From CAYZJV01 sp964482325 (GTDB lineage: Bacteria; Spirochaetota; Spirochaetia; Sphaerochaetales; Sphaerochaetaceae), in the NCBI GenBank assembly GCA_964482325.1, contig CAYZXD010000011.1, positions 1 to 64,000 of the forward strand: a DNA stretch of 64,000 bases, given 5' to 3'. Every line of letters begins with the position of its first letter. The first letter of the stretch is position 1. The notes under the pieces were generated by a model. The model made no database searches. It was not told where the DNA came from and saw only the letters and a program-made list of their open reading frames with translations. The translations under genes and the position numbers were made by a program. Positions 1-7,641 of this stretch are shown here, one piece after another.

Positions 1-38
1 GGTGTATAAGTCAACAATATACACCCAAAAGGTGTATA
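1..38. repeat. 8-bp inverted repeat plus a third half-site
   Basis: GGTGTATA (1-8) and its exact complement TATACACC (18-25) form an inverted repeat with a 9-nt spacer. A third copy, GGTGTATA, lies at 31-38 in direct orientation. It sits about 50 bp upstream of a good promoter and could be an operator or the edge of a recombination site. What lies left of the window is unknown, so the array may be longer. Seen directly; the function is inference. Confidence 0.5.
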
Positions 39-88
39 AATAATCTATCCATTGTTATGATTCGTGTAGCACGGTCACTCCTGGGCGA

Positions 89-117
89 TTGACAAGGCCA
101 CACAATCCCTATTTAAT
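89..117 (+). promoter_or_regulatory. Sigma-70 promoter upstream of the tRNA-Gly half and PUR gene
   Basis: TTGACA (89-94), a 17-nt spacer and TTTAAT (112-117), predicting transcription from about 124. The transcript would run through the tRNA-like segment to the terminator at 227-247, and by read-through into the PUR gene at 299. No other promoter is evident before that gene. Confidence 0.6.
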
Positions 118-172
118 AGGCATGGAAACAAGGTTATTAAATCGTATTTTGAGGATCTGGCGTGCTTTCTCG

Positions 173-213
173 CTTCCAAGCTGAAGAGGCGGGTTCGATT
201 CCCGTCGGGCGCT
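173..213 (+). pseudogene. 3' half of a tRNA-Gly(UCC) gene
   Basis: The sequence from the anticodon loop CTTCCAA through 3' anticodon strand GCTGA, a short variable loop, T arm GCGGG-TTCGATT-CCCGT and acceptor strand GGGCGCT matches tRNA-Gly with anticodon UCC. The 5' half is missing. Upstream bases TCTCG do not pair with GCTGA, and no AGCGCCC acceptor strand or D arm is found in the preceding 170 bases. No CCA is encoded. Such 3' halves are typical scars or attachment sites of elements that integrate in tRNA genes. Because it lies between a promoter and a terminator, it could also be a transcribed small RNA or leader element. Confidence 0.6.
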
Positions 214-226
214 TTGTAGCGAGGAG

Positions 227-247
227 CCTGGCATTGCCAGGTTTTTT
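227..247 (+). terminator. Rho-independent terminator after the tRNA-Gly half
   Basis: CCTGGC (227-232) pairs with GCCAGG (236-241) over a 3-nt loop and is followed by six T. It lies 52 nt before the PUR start codon, so it either ends a short RNA of about 120 nt or attenuates the PUR gene. Confidence 0.75.
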
Positions 248-298
248 CATGTCTGAAAGCCCACAGCCTGAGTGCAGTGGGTACAAATGAGGTGTGGT

Positions 299-541
299 AT
301 GGGAGTTCGTGGAGAAGTTTTTTCTACAAAGCTGATCACCAAAGATAGAACGTATTTTTTTAATGTGAAAGAGAATGTCTATGGAGATCTCTTTCTCAAT
401 CTGGTAGAGAGCAAGGGTACCGAAGGTGGTGCTGGGAAATTCATTCGTCAGTCTATCCTCATCTACCAGGAGGATCTCGGAGAATTTGTAAAAGAATTCC
501 AGAAAACGCTCGATTACCTGAAGCAGCACGCCAAGGGCTAA
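299..541 (+). CDS. PUR family DNA/RNA-binding protein (DUF3276, BpuR-like)
   Basis: An 80-residue single-domain protein beginning MGVRGEVFSTKLIT, with the PUR-repeat features RTYFFNVKENVYGD and FLNLVESK followed by an amphipathic helix. Borrelia BpuR has the same N-terminus and core as I recall it. PUR proteins bind single-stranded DNA and RNA and, in Borrelia, affect transcription and translation of target mRNAs. The start at 299 is chosen because GAGGTG (289-294) is well spaced before it; an in-frame ATG at 272 has no ribosome site. The gene is preceded by a terminator and tRNA half, and its stop overlaps the convergent rnhB stop by a few bases. The family is firm; targets in this organism are unknown. 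Confidence 0.88.
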   Translation: MGVRGEVFSTKLITKDRTYFFNVKENVYGDLFLNLVESKGTEGGAGKFIRQSILIYQEDLGEFVKEFQKTLDYLKQHAKG

Positions 542-1113
542 ATTGAGAATGTCCTCCGGTGAATTGGACTTAAACCATGAATCCGGCATGCCTGACGATG
601 AGCTTTGGTAGGATATCCTTTGTGCTGAGCAAAACCCCATAATGGATATCGGGTATCGAGCAATGTCATGAGGTCATCACGGGCTGTTTTAGCAAGAATT
701 GAAGCTGCCATGATTTCATAGACTGAATCGTCTCCCTTTATGACACACTGGCAGGGGATGGGCATCTCTGGAATACGATTTCCGTCAACGAGTATCAGAT
801 TGACCGGGACGTTCTGTCGTGCAATCTTCTGATACGCACGCTTCATCGCACACATCGTAGCCTGGAGGATATTGATCTGGTCGATCTCTTTTCTGCTAGA
901 CCAGGCTATGGCCCATCCAAGAGATTGTGCTTTGATCACCTCAGCTACTGCAGTCCGACGTTTCGGTGAGAGTTTTTTTGAATCAGCGAGTATTTCAAAT
1001 GGAAACTGTTTCGGCAGTACCACCGCTGCAGCGCAAACCGGCCCTGCTATCGGGCCCCGTCCTGCCTCATCAATACCGCAAATATATACCATGCGTGTGA
1101 TACTAGGGCTCAT
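538..1113 (-). CDS. rnhB: Ribonuclease HII
   Basis: Removes the RNA strand of RNA/DNA hybrids and single ribonucleotides in DNA. Family motifs are complete: GIDEAGRGPIAGPV near the N-terminus (catalytic Asp and Glu), LVDGNRIPE in the middle and SILAKTARDD (third and fourth acidic positions). Length of about 190 residues is normal. The start is uncertain: ATG at 1113, a TTG just before it, or ATG at 1092 (MVYICGIDEAG); none has a clear Shine-Dalgarno sequence. It is divergent from smc and its 3' end overlaps that of the PUR gene in tail-to-tail orientation. Identity is certain from motifs. Confidence 0.95.
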   Translation of the reverse strand: MSPSITRMVYICGIDEAGRGPIAGPVCAAAVVLPKQFPFEILADSKKLSPKRRTAVAEVIKAQSLGWAIAWSSRKEIDQINILQATMCAMKRAYQKIARQNVPVNLILVDGNRIPEMPIPCQCVIKGDDSVYEIMAASILAKTARDDLMTLLDTRYPLWGFAQHKGYPTKAHRQACRIHGLSPIHRRTFSI

Positions 1114-1130
1114 CAAGGGAATTTGTCAAT
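1100..1130 (-). promoter_or_regulatory. Candidate rnhB promoter
   Basis: On the minus strand TTGACA (1130-1125) is followed, after 19 nt, by TAGTAT (1105-1100). The spacer is longer than ideal. If used, transcription would start close to the ATG at 1092, giving a nearly leaderless rnhB mRNA. The -35 box overlaps that of the smc promoter on the other strand. Confidence 0.35.
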
Positions 1131-1151
1131 TCTTCTACTCTATGATATACT
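1123..1151 (+). promoter_or_regulatory. smc operon promoter
   Basis: TTGTCA (1123-1128), a 17-nt spacer and TATACT (1146-1151), about 50 bp before the smc start. It overlaps the divergent rnhB -35 element, so the two may compete for polymerase. Confidence 0.6.
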
Positions 1152-1210
1152 CAGCACGGTGTGTCTTTGACGGTGCCTTCAGGATGTGACTGAATATATG
1201 GGAGATCTGG

Positions 1211-4039
1211 TTGTTCCTCAAAAGCCTTGAATTATATGGATTTAAATCATTCGCAGATAAAACCCGTCTGGAGTTTGCCGATGGGACTACCTCATTGCTT
1301 GGACCGAACGGATGTGGGAAAAGCAACATTGTCGATGCGATTAAATGGGTTTTAGGGGAACAATCCACCCGAACGCTTCGAGCCGGCAAGATGGAAGATG
1401 TCATCTTCAATGGTACGGAAACACGCAAACCGCTCAATGTAGCCGAAGTGACTCTAATTATTAATAATGAAGCGGGTCTGCTTCCAGTTGATCATGCAGA
1501 GGTTGAAATCAGACGCCGGTTATTTCGGACGGGGGAGAGTGAGTTTTTTATTAACCGGAACCCGGTACGGCTGAAAGATATCCGTGAATTGTTTTTTGAC
1601 ACCGGGGTAGGCAAATCCGCATATTCCATTCTGGAACAGGGGAAGATTGATCAGATCCTCAGCCATAAACCCGAAGACCGACGCTATATATTCGAAGAAG
1701 CTGCAGGGATTACTCGATATAAATTGCGCAGTCAGGAAGCTGCCCGTAAACTGGTTCGTACAGAAGAAAATATCGATCAGGTGGAAACCCTGCTCAGTGA
1801 GATCAAACGGCAATATGAGACACGCAAGGCACAAGCTGCGAAAGTGATTCGATATCGTGAACTGGTACAGGAACAGACTTCACTTGAAGTCGATGTACAG
1901 CTTTCTGCGGTGAAAAGTTTTCTCTTGCTCAAAGATGCGCGTACCGATCAATTACAGCAGGCTAAGCAGCGCTATGAAGAAATTAAAGATGCCATAGCAG
2001 AACAGAGTGCGGCTATTGAATGCGATCAGCAGGAGGTGAGAAAACATGCTGAGACGCGTGTAGCGGTCCAGACTCGGCTGCAGCGTCTGGAAGAACAGTC
2101 GATAGCCAAAAATGATCAGCTTGAGTTATTGCAGCAACGCTATCATGATTTCAGTCGAAGCCGGCAGGAAGCGGACGGGCGATCTGCGCAAATTCTTGAA
2201 CGCATTGAACGGGATGAATTCCAGCTTGAAGAACTCCGTGATACCAGTGCCCAGCTCACTGAACATATTGCTGATCTGGAAAACGGCATTGTTAGGCAAC
2301 AGGAGCAGATGCAGAAGACGCAGCAGCAGATTGATTCCCATGAACAGGAACTGGAGCAGCGGGAACAGGATATGCTGAGCTTGCAACAGCTGCAGGAAGA
2401 GCTTTCCGGACAACTGCAGGAACTTACCGATCGTATTGTCGTGGAACTTGATGAAAAATTGAAAGAGAGTGGGTATTCTGTGCAGGCGCGGCAGACAGCG
2501 CAACAGGCTGTGCAGGATCGACTGGCGAGAATGCAGCAGATGGTCAGTCAGCATAAAGCATTTTCCGACCAGGTAGGTACAATTTCGGTCAAGAGCCGAT
2601 CAAATTCGACCGGTAGCAGTGATTTCCTCACTGACTTGGAGCGTTCATTACAGATGCTGACCCAGCTCTTTGCCACCTATGAACAGACGGTGCCCAGCTT
2701 TATTGATGAATTACTTTCTCCGCAAGGGGTTATTACTAAAAAACACGAAATTGACCATACCATGGGTGAGTCGAGAACACAGGTAGCACGGCACCGTGAG
2801 GCAATCGCAACCCTTCGTGAGGAGCAGCGGGGGTTGCTTCAGCTCCTTGATCAATATCGTGAGCGGCTGACCGCTCAGAAAGTATCGCTTGGAGAATTCC
2901 AGGCGAAACGGGACAGTTATAAGACGTTGTTGGAGAGTCTTGAGAAACGGATCACCGAACAGCGATATCTCCACGCCGATGCACAACGGGATGCAGAAAT
3001 TGCCGCCCAACGGGTTGATGAATCGGTACAGCAGATGGCTGATGTGCGTGATGAGCAGCAGCGAATTGCTGATGAACAGGAATCCCTTGAGGGGCAGCTT
3101 GCACAGATTATTGAGGTGATTGAACGGGAGCAGGACCGTCTGAGCGGCGAACGTCATAAAATCAATCAGCAATATGATCAGCTGAATGAACTGCGTACCA
3201 CTATTGATAAATATACCTTCCATATCGAGTCAATTCAGGAACAGATTCAGGGAGTGTATCGCACCTTCTTTGATACCTACGGAAAAAGTCTCAAAGAGTA
3301 TGATGATCGGCTCTCAGCCGATCTTGATGACAGTGCTCAGCTGCGCGATCATCTTGCTGCGGTGAAAAAACAGATTCAGAATATGGGGTATATCAATCAT
3401 ATGGCTGAAGAAGAGTTTGCCGAAATCAAGGAGCGATATGATTTTCTCAGCCAGCAGATGGCAGATCTCAACAAAGCGAAACAGGATCTTACCCGTGTCA
3501 TTACAGAAATAAAAACCAGATCAGAACAGCTGTTTCTCGATTCATATCATCATATCAGAATTAATTTCCAGCACATGTTCCACCGTATGTTCGGCGGAGG
3601 TCGAGCTGAATTGCGCTTAGTGGATCCCGAACAGGTGCTTGAATCAGGTATTGATATACTCGCACAGCCTCCGGGAAAGAAGCTGGATCGACTGGCTCCA
3701 CTATCGGGAGGAGAGAAAGCGCTTACTGCAGTGGCACTGCTGTTTGCCACGTATAAGGTTAAACCATCTCCCTTCTGTATTCTTGATGAGATTGATGCAG
3801 CACTCGATGATCGGAATATCGGGTATTTCCTCAGTGTACTCGAAGATTTTGCCCGATCTTCACAGTTTATCATCATCACCCACAATAAACATACAGTTAT
3901 GGGTTCTCAGACCTTATTAGGCGTGACCATGCAGGAACGGGGTGTTTCCAAGGCAATCAGTTATCGTATGGGATGGGAGTCGGGGCAGGATGTCATCCAT
4001 GATGTGCAGGTTGACACTCACTCCAATAATACAGTATAA
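1211..4039 (+). CDS. smc: Chromosome segregation ATPase SMC (short form)
   Basis: Structural maintenance of chromosomes protein that loops and organises DNA. The N-terminal ATPase half has Walker A GPNGCGKSN at about residues 30-38 and the Q-loop. The C-terminal half has LSGGEKALTAVALL at about 830 and Walker B ILDEIDAALDD at about 855. Long heptad-rich coiled coil lies between. At 942 residues it is about 200 shorter than most bacterial SMCs. The central region (about 395-520) looks helical and Ser/Gln-rich, and I cannot recognise the usual globular hinge with its conserved glycines. The start is TTG at 1211 (MFLKSLELYGFKSF) after GGAG at 1201-1204. It is followed by ffh. Confidence 0.93.
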   Translation: MFLKSLELYGFKSFADKTRLEFADGTTSLLGPNGCGKSNIVDAIKWVLGEQSTRTLRAGKMEDVIFNGTETRKPLNVAEVTLIINNEAGLLPVDHAEVEIRRRLFRTGESEFFINRNPVRLKDIRELFFDTGVGKSAYSILEQGKIDQILSHKPEDRRYIFEEAAGITRYKLRSQEAARKLVRTEENIDQVETLLSEIKRQYETRKAQAAKVIRYRELVQEQTSLEVDVQLSAVKSFLLLKDARTDQLQQAKQRYEEIKDAIAEQSAAIECDQQEVRKHAETRVAVQTRLQRLEEQSIAKNDQLELLQQRYHDFSRSRQEADGRSAQILERIERDEFQLEELRDTSAQLTEHIADLENGIVRQQEQMQKTQQQIDSHEQELEQREQDMLSLQQLQEELSGQLQELTDRIVVELDEKLKESGYSVQARQTAQQAVQDRLARMQQMVSQHKAFSDQVGTISVKSRSNSTGSSDFLTDLERSLQMLTQLFATYEQTVPSFIDELLSPQGVITKKHEIDHTMGESRTQVARHREAIATLREEQRGLLQLLDQYRERLTAQKVSLGEFQAKRDSYKTLLESLEKRITEQRYLHADAQRDAEIAAQRVDESVQQMADVRDEQQRIADEQESLEGQLAQIIEVIEREQDRLSGERHKINQQYDQLNELRTTIDKYTFHIESIQEQIQGVYRTFFDTYGKSLKEYDDRLSADLDDSAQLRDHLAAVKKQIQNMGYINHMAEEEFAEIKERYDFLSQQMADLNKAKQDLTRVITEIKTRSEQLFLDSYHHIRINFQHMFHRMFGGGRAELRLVDPEQVLESGIDILAQPPGKKLDRLAPLSGGEKALTAVALLFATYKVKPSPFCILDEIDAALDDRNIGYFLSVLEDFARSSQFIIITHNKHTVMGSQTLLGVTMQERGVSKAISYRMGWESGQDVIHDVQVDTHSNNTV

Positions 4040-4074
4040 ATCTTTACCGTAAAGCAGATAGATTTGGATGGATA

Positions 4075-5406
4075 ATGTTTGATTCAATAAGCGAAAAATT
4101 CACTGGGATTGTCAGGTCGTTTAGCGGCAAGGCAAAAATCACCGAAAAAAACATACAGGACGCGGTTGAAGAGATTAAGATTGCGCTGCTGGAAGCAGAC
4201 GTAAATCTTCGTGTGGTCAGGCGTTTTGTGAACCGGACCATGGAAGAGGCTACTGGCGAACAGGTCCTCAAATCCATCGATCCCGGTCAGCAATTCATCA
4301 AGATCGTGTACGACCGGATGGTGCAGCTCCTCGGCGATGAGGAGAATCAGCATCTCAATCTCAAAGGTCCCGACACTACCAGTGTCATCCTGATGATGGG
4401 TCTGCAGGGATCAGGTAAAACCACCACGGCAGCAAAACTTGCTACCCGTTTGAAAAAGCAGGGACGACGGGTAATGCTGGTCGCTGCCGACCTGGTACGG
4501 CCTGCAGCGGTATTGCAGTTGCAGGTGCTTGGGGAAAAGATATCGGTTCCTGTATTTGCTCAGGAATCGAAAGATCCCGTTGCTGTGGCAAAGACGGCTC
4601 TCGCTCAAGCCCGCAAGGAACAGATTGACACTTTGATTGTTGATACTTCCGGGCGCATGCATCTTGATGAGACCATGATGGATGAGATATCCCGGATCAA
4701 TGCAGCGATCAAACCTGATGAAACCTTATTCGTTGCCGATGCAATGACGGGACAGAATGCGGTTACGATTGCTCAGGAGTTTGAAGAAAAAGTCGGCATC
4801 AGCGGTGTTATCCTGAGTAAATTCGATTCGGATACCCGTGGTGGAGCTGCACTTTCTCTCCGATCCATTGTGGGAAAACCGATCAAATTTATCGGAGTGG
4901 GAGAGAAGGTCGAAGATCTTGATCCTTTCTACCCTGATCGGATGGCTTCCCGGATTCTCGGTATGGGTGATGTGGTTTCACTCGTTGAGAAGGCTCAGGA
5001 AACCATAGATCAGGCTGAAGCTGAACGGATGCAGGAGAAGATGAGTAAAAACACCTTCGATCTGCAGGATTACCTTGATCAGATTGATCGCATGAACAAC
5101 ATGGGTTCTATCGATAAATTGATTGAAATGATCCCCGGAGCCAAGGGTGCGGTGAGTGAAGATGACATCGATACGGGTGAAATGCGGCGAGAAAAAGCTA
5201 TCATTCAATCGATGACCTATGCGGAACGGACAAATTACCGTATACTGGGACCGACAAGAAGACGGCGGGTGGCACAGGGAAGCGGTACCACTGTGTATGA
5301 TGTAAATCGCCTGTTGAAGAAATTTGAGAAAATGCGGCTTACCATGAAAAAGTTCGCAAAAAATAAAAAATACCAGGCTTCAATGTTGAAACACATGGGT
5401 ATGTAG
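4075..5406 (+). CDS. ffh: Signal recognition particle protein Ffh
   Basis: GTPase of the signal recognition particle, which binds signal sequences on the ribosome and docks with FtsY (encoded at 34431). An N-terminal helical domain is followed by the G domain with GLQGSGKTTTAAKLA, DTSGRMHLDE and SKFDSDTRGGAALS. The C-terminal M domain is rich in methionine, from about residue 300, and carries the RNA-binding RILGPTRRRRVAQGSG segment. At 443 residues the length is normal. It lies 35 bp after smc and leads the conserved ffh-rpsP-khpA-rimM-trmD-rplS cluster. No 4.5S RNA gene was found in this window. Confidence 0.97.
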   Translation: MFDSISEKFTGIVRSFSGKAKITEKNIQDAVEEIKIALLEADVNLRVVRRFVNRTMEEATGEQVLKSIDPGQQFIKIVYDRMVQLLGDEENQHLNLKGPDTTSVILMMGLQGSGKTTTAAKLATRLKKQGRRVMLVAADLVRPAAVLQLQVLGEKISVPVFAQESKDPVAVAKTALAQARKEQIDTLIVDTSGRMHLDETMMDEISRINAAIKPDETLFVADAMTGQNAVTIAQEFEEKVGISGVILSKFDSDTRGGAALSLRSIVGKPIKFIGVGEKVEDLDPFYPDRMASRILGMGDVVSLVEKAQETIDQAEAERMQEKMSKNTFDLQDYLDQIDRMNNMGSIDKLIEMIPGAKGAVSEDDIDTGEMRREKAIIQSMTYAERTNYRILGPTRRRRVAQGSGTTVYDVNRLLKKFEKMRLTMKKFAKNKKYQASMLKHMGM

Positions 5407-5428
5407 TTGCGTTGAGCAGGAGGAAGTT

Positions 5429-5695
5429 GTGAGTACGAGTATTAGGCTGAAGAGATTTGGATCCAAAAAAAGACCATATTATCGTCTGGTGGTCATCGAT
5501 TCTCAGGCTGCCCGGGACAGTCGATCGATTGAAGAAGTCGGTCAGTATCATCCCATCGAGGCAGAAGATCGTCAGGTCTTACTGAAAGAGGATCGTATCC
5601 GTGAGTGGCTTGCCAAGGGTGCACAGCCGTCGGCAACTGTGAAAAAGATCCTTAACAAGCATGATATCACAGTCAGCAGAAAACCCCAGGAATAA
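5429..5695 (+). CDS. rpsP: 30S ribosomal protein S16
   Basis: Small-subunit protein of 88 residues with the family opening SIRLKRFGSKKRPYYRLVV and the conserved R-DSR/SIEEVG-YHP segment. The start is GTG, preceded by a strong GGAGG at about 5419-5423. It occupies its usual place between ffh and the KH-domain gene. Confidence 0.97.
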   Translation: MSTSIRLKRFGSKKRPYYRLVVIDSQAARDSRSIEEVGQYHPIEAEDRQVLLKEDRIREWLAKGAQPSATVKKILNKHDITVSRKPQE

Positions 5696-5710
5696 CCGGA
5701 GGGTGCTGTT

Positions 5711-5944
5711 GTGGAAAAGGATCTGGTAGAATATATCGCGAAATCGTTGGTCGATCAGCCCGATGAAGTGGCAGTCAATGTAATTGAGGGAGAGCAGTCA
5801 ACAATTCTTGAACTCAAGGTTGCCTCGGATGATGTCGGTAAGGTGATCGGCAAGCAGGGTCGTATAGCCAATGCCGTTCGAGTCATTCTTAGCGCTTCGG
5901 CCGCAAAGAGTGGCAAGCATGTGCAATTGGAAATCTTGGACTGA
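5711..5944 (+). CDS. khpA: KH-domain RNA-binding protein KhpA
   Basis: A 77-residue single KH-domain protein with GKVIGKQGRIANAVR, which contains the GxxG RNA-contact loop. In other bacteria KhpA pairs with KhpB/Jag and influences cell elongation and small-RNA function. The GTG start follows GGAGGGTG at about 5698-5705. Its stop codon overlaps the rimM start (TGATG), implying translational coupling. The family call is solid; the biological role here is inferred. Confidence 0.93.
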   Translation: MEKDLVEYIAKSLVDQPDEVAVNVIEGEQSTILELKVASDDVGKVIGKQGRIANAVRVILSASAAKSGKHVQLEILD

Positions 5945-6447
5945 TGACAGCGTTGGCAACCGGGGTCCTGAAAGGGCCCCACGGTATACAGGGATTTATC
6001 AAGTTACACACGTATTCGCAGGAGTATACGCATCTTGAAAAGCTGGATGTGCTGCTTTTGCGTAAAGGTGATGCTGAACAGACACTTCACATTGAGCAGA
6101 TCAGACCGACAGGAAAAGATGTGCTTATCAAATTCCTGGGAATTGACACACCGGAAGCGGCGCGAAAATTCAATGGATGGGAAGTCTGGATTCCTCGAGA
6201 AGCTGCACCGGCGTGCGATTCGGGTGAATATTACGTAGCTGATCTTGCATCCTGTGTATTGTGTATCGATCATGAGAAAGTTGCGACGGTGGTAGGAGTG
6301 ATTGAAGGTCCGCAGGCATTGTTGCTTGAAGTGCTTTCGATGCGTGATCAAAAACGATACCTAGTCCCATTTATGGACGAGTATATCGGTACGGTTGATC
6401 TTGATCGCAAGGAGATGGAACTTCTTGTTCCTGAATTACTTTCATGA
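5944..6447 (+). CDS. rimM: Ribosome maturation factor RimM
   Basis: Assists 30S head assembly, binding S19 and 16S rRNA. The N-terminal RimM barrel starts LATGVLKGPHGIQGFIKL, and the PRC-barrel C-terminal half contains GEYYVADLASCVL and VPFMDEYIGTVDL. Length of 167 residues is typical. It overlaps khpA upstream and trmD downstream (ATGA at 6444-6447), so the three genes are probably translated together. Confidence 0.95.
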   Translation: MTALATGVLKGPHGIQGFIKLHTYSQEYTHLEKLDVLLLRKGDAEQTLHIEQIRPTGKDVLIKFLGIDTPEAARKFNGWEVWIPREAAPACDSGEYYVADLASCVLCIDHEKVATVVGVIEGPQALLLEVLSMRDQKRYLVPFMDEYIGTVDLDRKEMELLVPELLS

Positions 6448-7205
6448 ACGTTACGATTCTGACCCTTTTCCCTGAAATAGTTGAACCATTTTTTACCAGC
6501 TCGATCATGCAGCGAAGTGTGGCATCGGGTAAAGTAAATTACCAACTGGTGAATTTTAGAGATTGGGCAACCGACAGACATAAAACTTGTGACGATGCTC
6601 CCTATGGCGGTGGAGCGGGTATGGTGATCAAGCCGGAACCGCTTGGCAGTGCTCTAGACGCAGTCGATGCACTGCATAAACGGGTAGTGTATCCCACGCC
6701 GAGCGGGAAACCGTTTACGCAGCAGTATGCAGAGGAATTAAGTAGAGAAGAAGATCTGGTTATCATCTGTGGACGGTATGAGGGTATTGACCAAAGAATC
6801 ATAGACCGGTATGTTGATGACGAGATTTGTATTGGAGATTATGTAATCTCATCGGGAGAAGTTGCGGCTCTGGTAGTAGTGGATGCCGTGTACCGATTGC
6901 TTGATGGGGTTATCAGTGGTGAATCGCTGGTAGAGGAGAGTTTCTCCGACGGATTGTTGGAGTATCCTCATTATACCCGGCCTGAGACCTATTGCGGAAT
7001 TACGGTTCCTGAGGTATTATTGTCGGGTCATCACGCACGCATTAACCAGTGGCGTTTACGCAAGCGGTTGGAGAAGACCCTTCTGAACCGTCCGGAGCTG
7101 TTGGAAGTTGCGAAGCTGGACGCGGTTGCACGACAAATTGAAGCTGAATTGAAACCATATGGGATGAAGGGGACTGAAGAAGATGGATGTGATCAAAGCA
7201 ATTGA
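6444..7205 (+). CDS. trmD: tRNA (guanine37-N1)-methyltransferase TrmD
   Basis: Methylates G37 next to the anticodon, using S-adenosylmethionine in a trefoil-knot (SPOUT) fold, which prevents +1 frameshifting. Motifs: TLFPEIVEPFF at the N-terminus, GGGAGMV, TPSGKPFTQQ, CGRYEGIDQR and EICIGDYVISSGE. Most TrmD proteins have SGGE where this one has SSGE. Length of 253 residues is normal. Its 3' end overlaps the rplS start by 23 nt. Confidence 0.97.
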   Translation: MNVTILTLFPEIVEPFFTSSIMQRSVASGKVNYQLVNFRDWATDRHKTCDDAPYGGGAGMVIKPEPLGSALDAVDALHKRVVYPTPSGKPFTQQYAEELSREEDLVIICGRYEGIDQRIIDRYVDDEICIGDYVISSGEVAALVVVDAVYRLLDGVISGESLVEESFSDGLLEYPHYTRPETYCGITVPEVLLSGHHARINQWRLRKRLEKTLLNRPELLEVAKLDAVARQIEAELKPYGMKGTEEDGCDQSN

Positions 7206-7536
7206 ATCAGAGCAGATGAAAGAGAACATGGACCACTTCCATGTTGGAGATACGGTGAAGGTGTACTTCACGATCCGCGAGGGAGATAAAGAGCGCGTAC
7301 AGGTATATGAAGGACTGGTTATTGCGTTCAAAAATGGTGGAATCCGTAAAACATTCACCGTACGAAAGAATTCATACGGAGTTGGTGTGGAGCGTGTATT
7401 CCCAGTACATTCCCCTCGTATTGAGAAGATTGAAGTAGTTCGACGTGGTCGGGTACGCAGAGCTAAGCTCTACTATATCCGCTCCAAGGTGGGTAAGGCG
7501 GCGAAGGTGCCTGAACTCATCGTGAAGAGAAGATAA
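7183..7536 (+). CDS. rplS: 50S ribosomal protein L19
   Basis: Large-subunit protein at the 30S-50S interface, 117 residues. It has the conserved FHVGDTVKVYFTIREGDKER and TFTVRKNSYGVGVERVFP segments and ends in a basic region (RRGRVRRAKLYYIR). It starts inside the end of trmD and is followed by a hairpin terminator at 7560, so it closes the smc-to-rplS run. Confidence 0.97.
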   Translation: MDVIKAIESEQMKENMDHFHVGDTVKVYFTIREGDKERVQVYEGLVIAFKNGGIRKTFTVRKNSYGVGVERVFPVHSPRIEKIEVVRRGRVRRAKLYYIRSKVGKAAKVPELIVKRR

Positions 7537-7559
7537 CCGCAGTAGCGGCATCATATGAG

Positions 7560-7588
7560 AGGACGGGGGCTGCGGCAACCGTCCTTTT
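7560..7588 (+). terminator. Terminator after rplS
   Basis: AGGACGG (7560-7566) pairs with CCGTCCT (7579-7585) over a 12-nt loop, with a T tract at 7585-7588. It ends the smc-ffh-rplS transcript before the next gene at 7642. Confidence 0.65.
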
Positions 7589-7641
7589 CCATGATTAGCG
7601 AATGGTAACCGTTTGTTTTTCGTGGAGAAGGAATCCACTGC

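Noticed and set aside
137..640. Minus-strand open frame of 167 codons
   Set aside because: It runs antisense to the tRNA-Gly half, the terminator and the PUR gene; its TGIEPASSAWK-like end is the well-known artefact of translating tRNA-Gly backwards.
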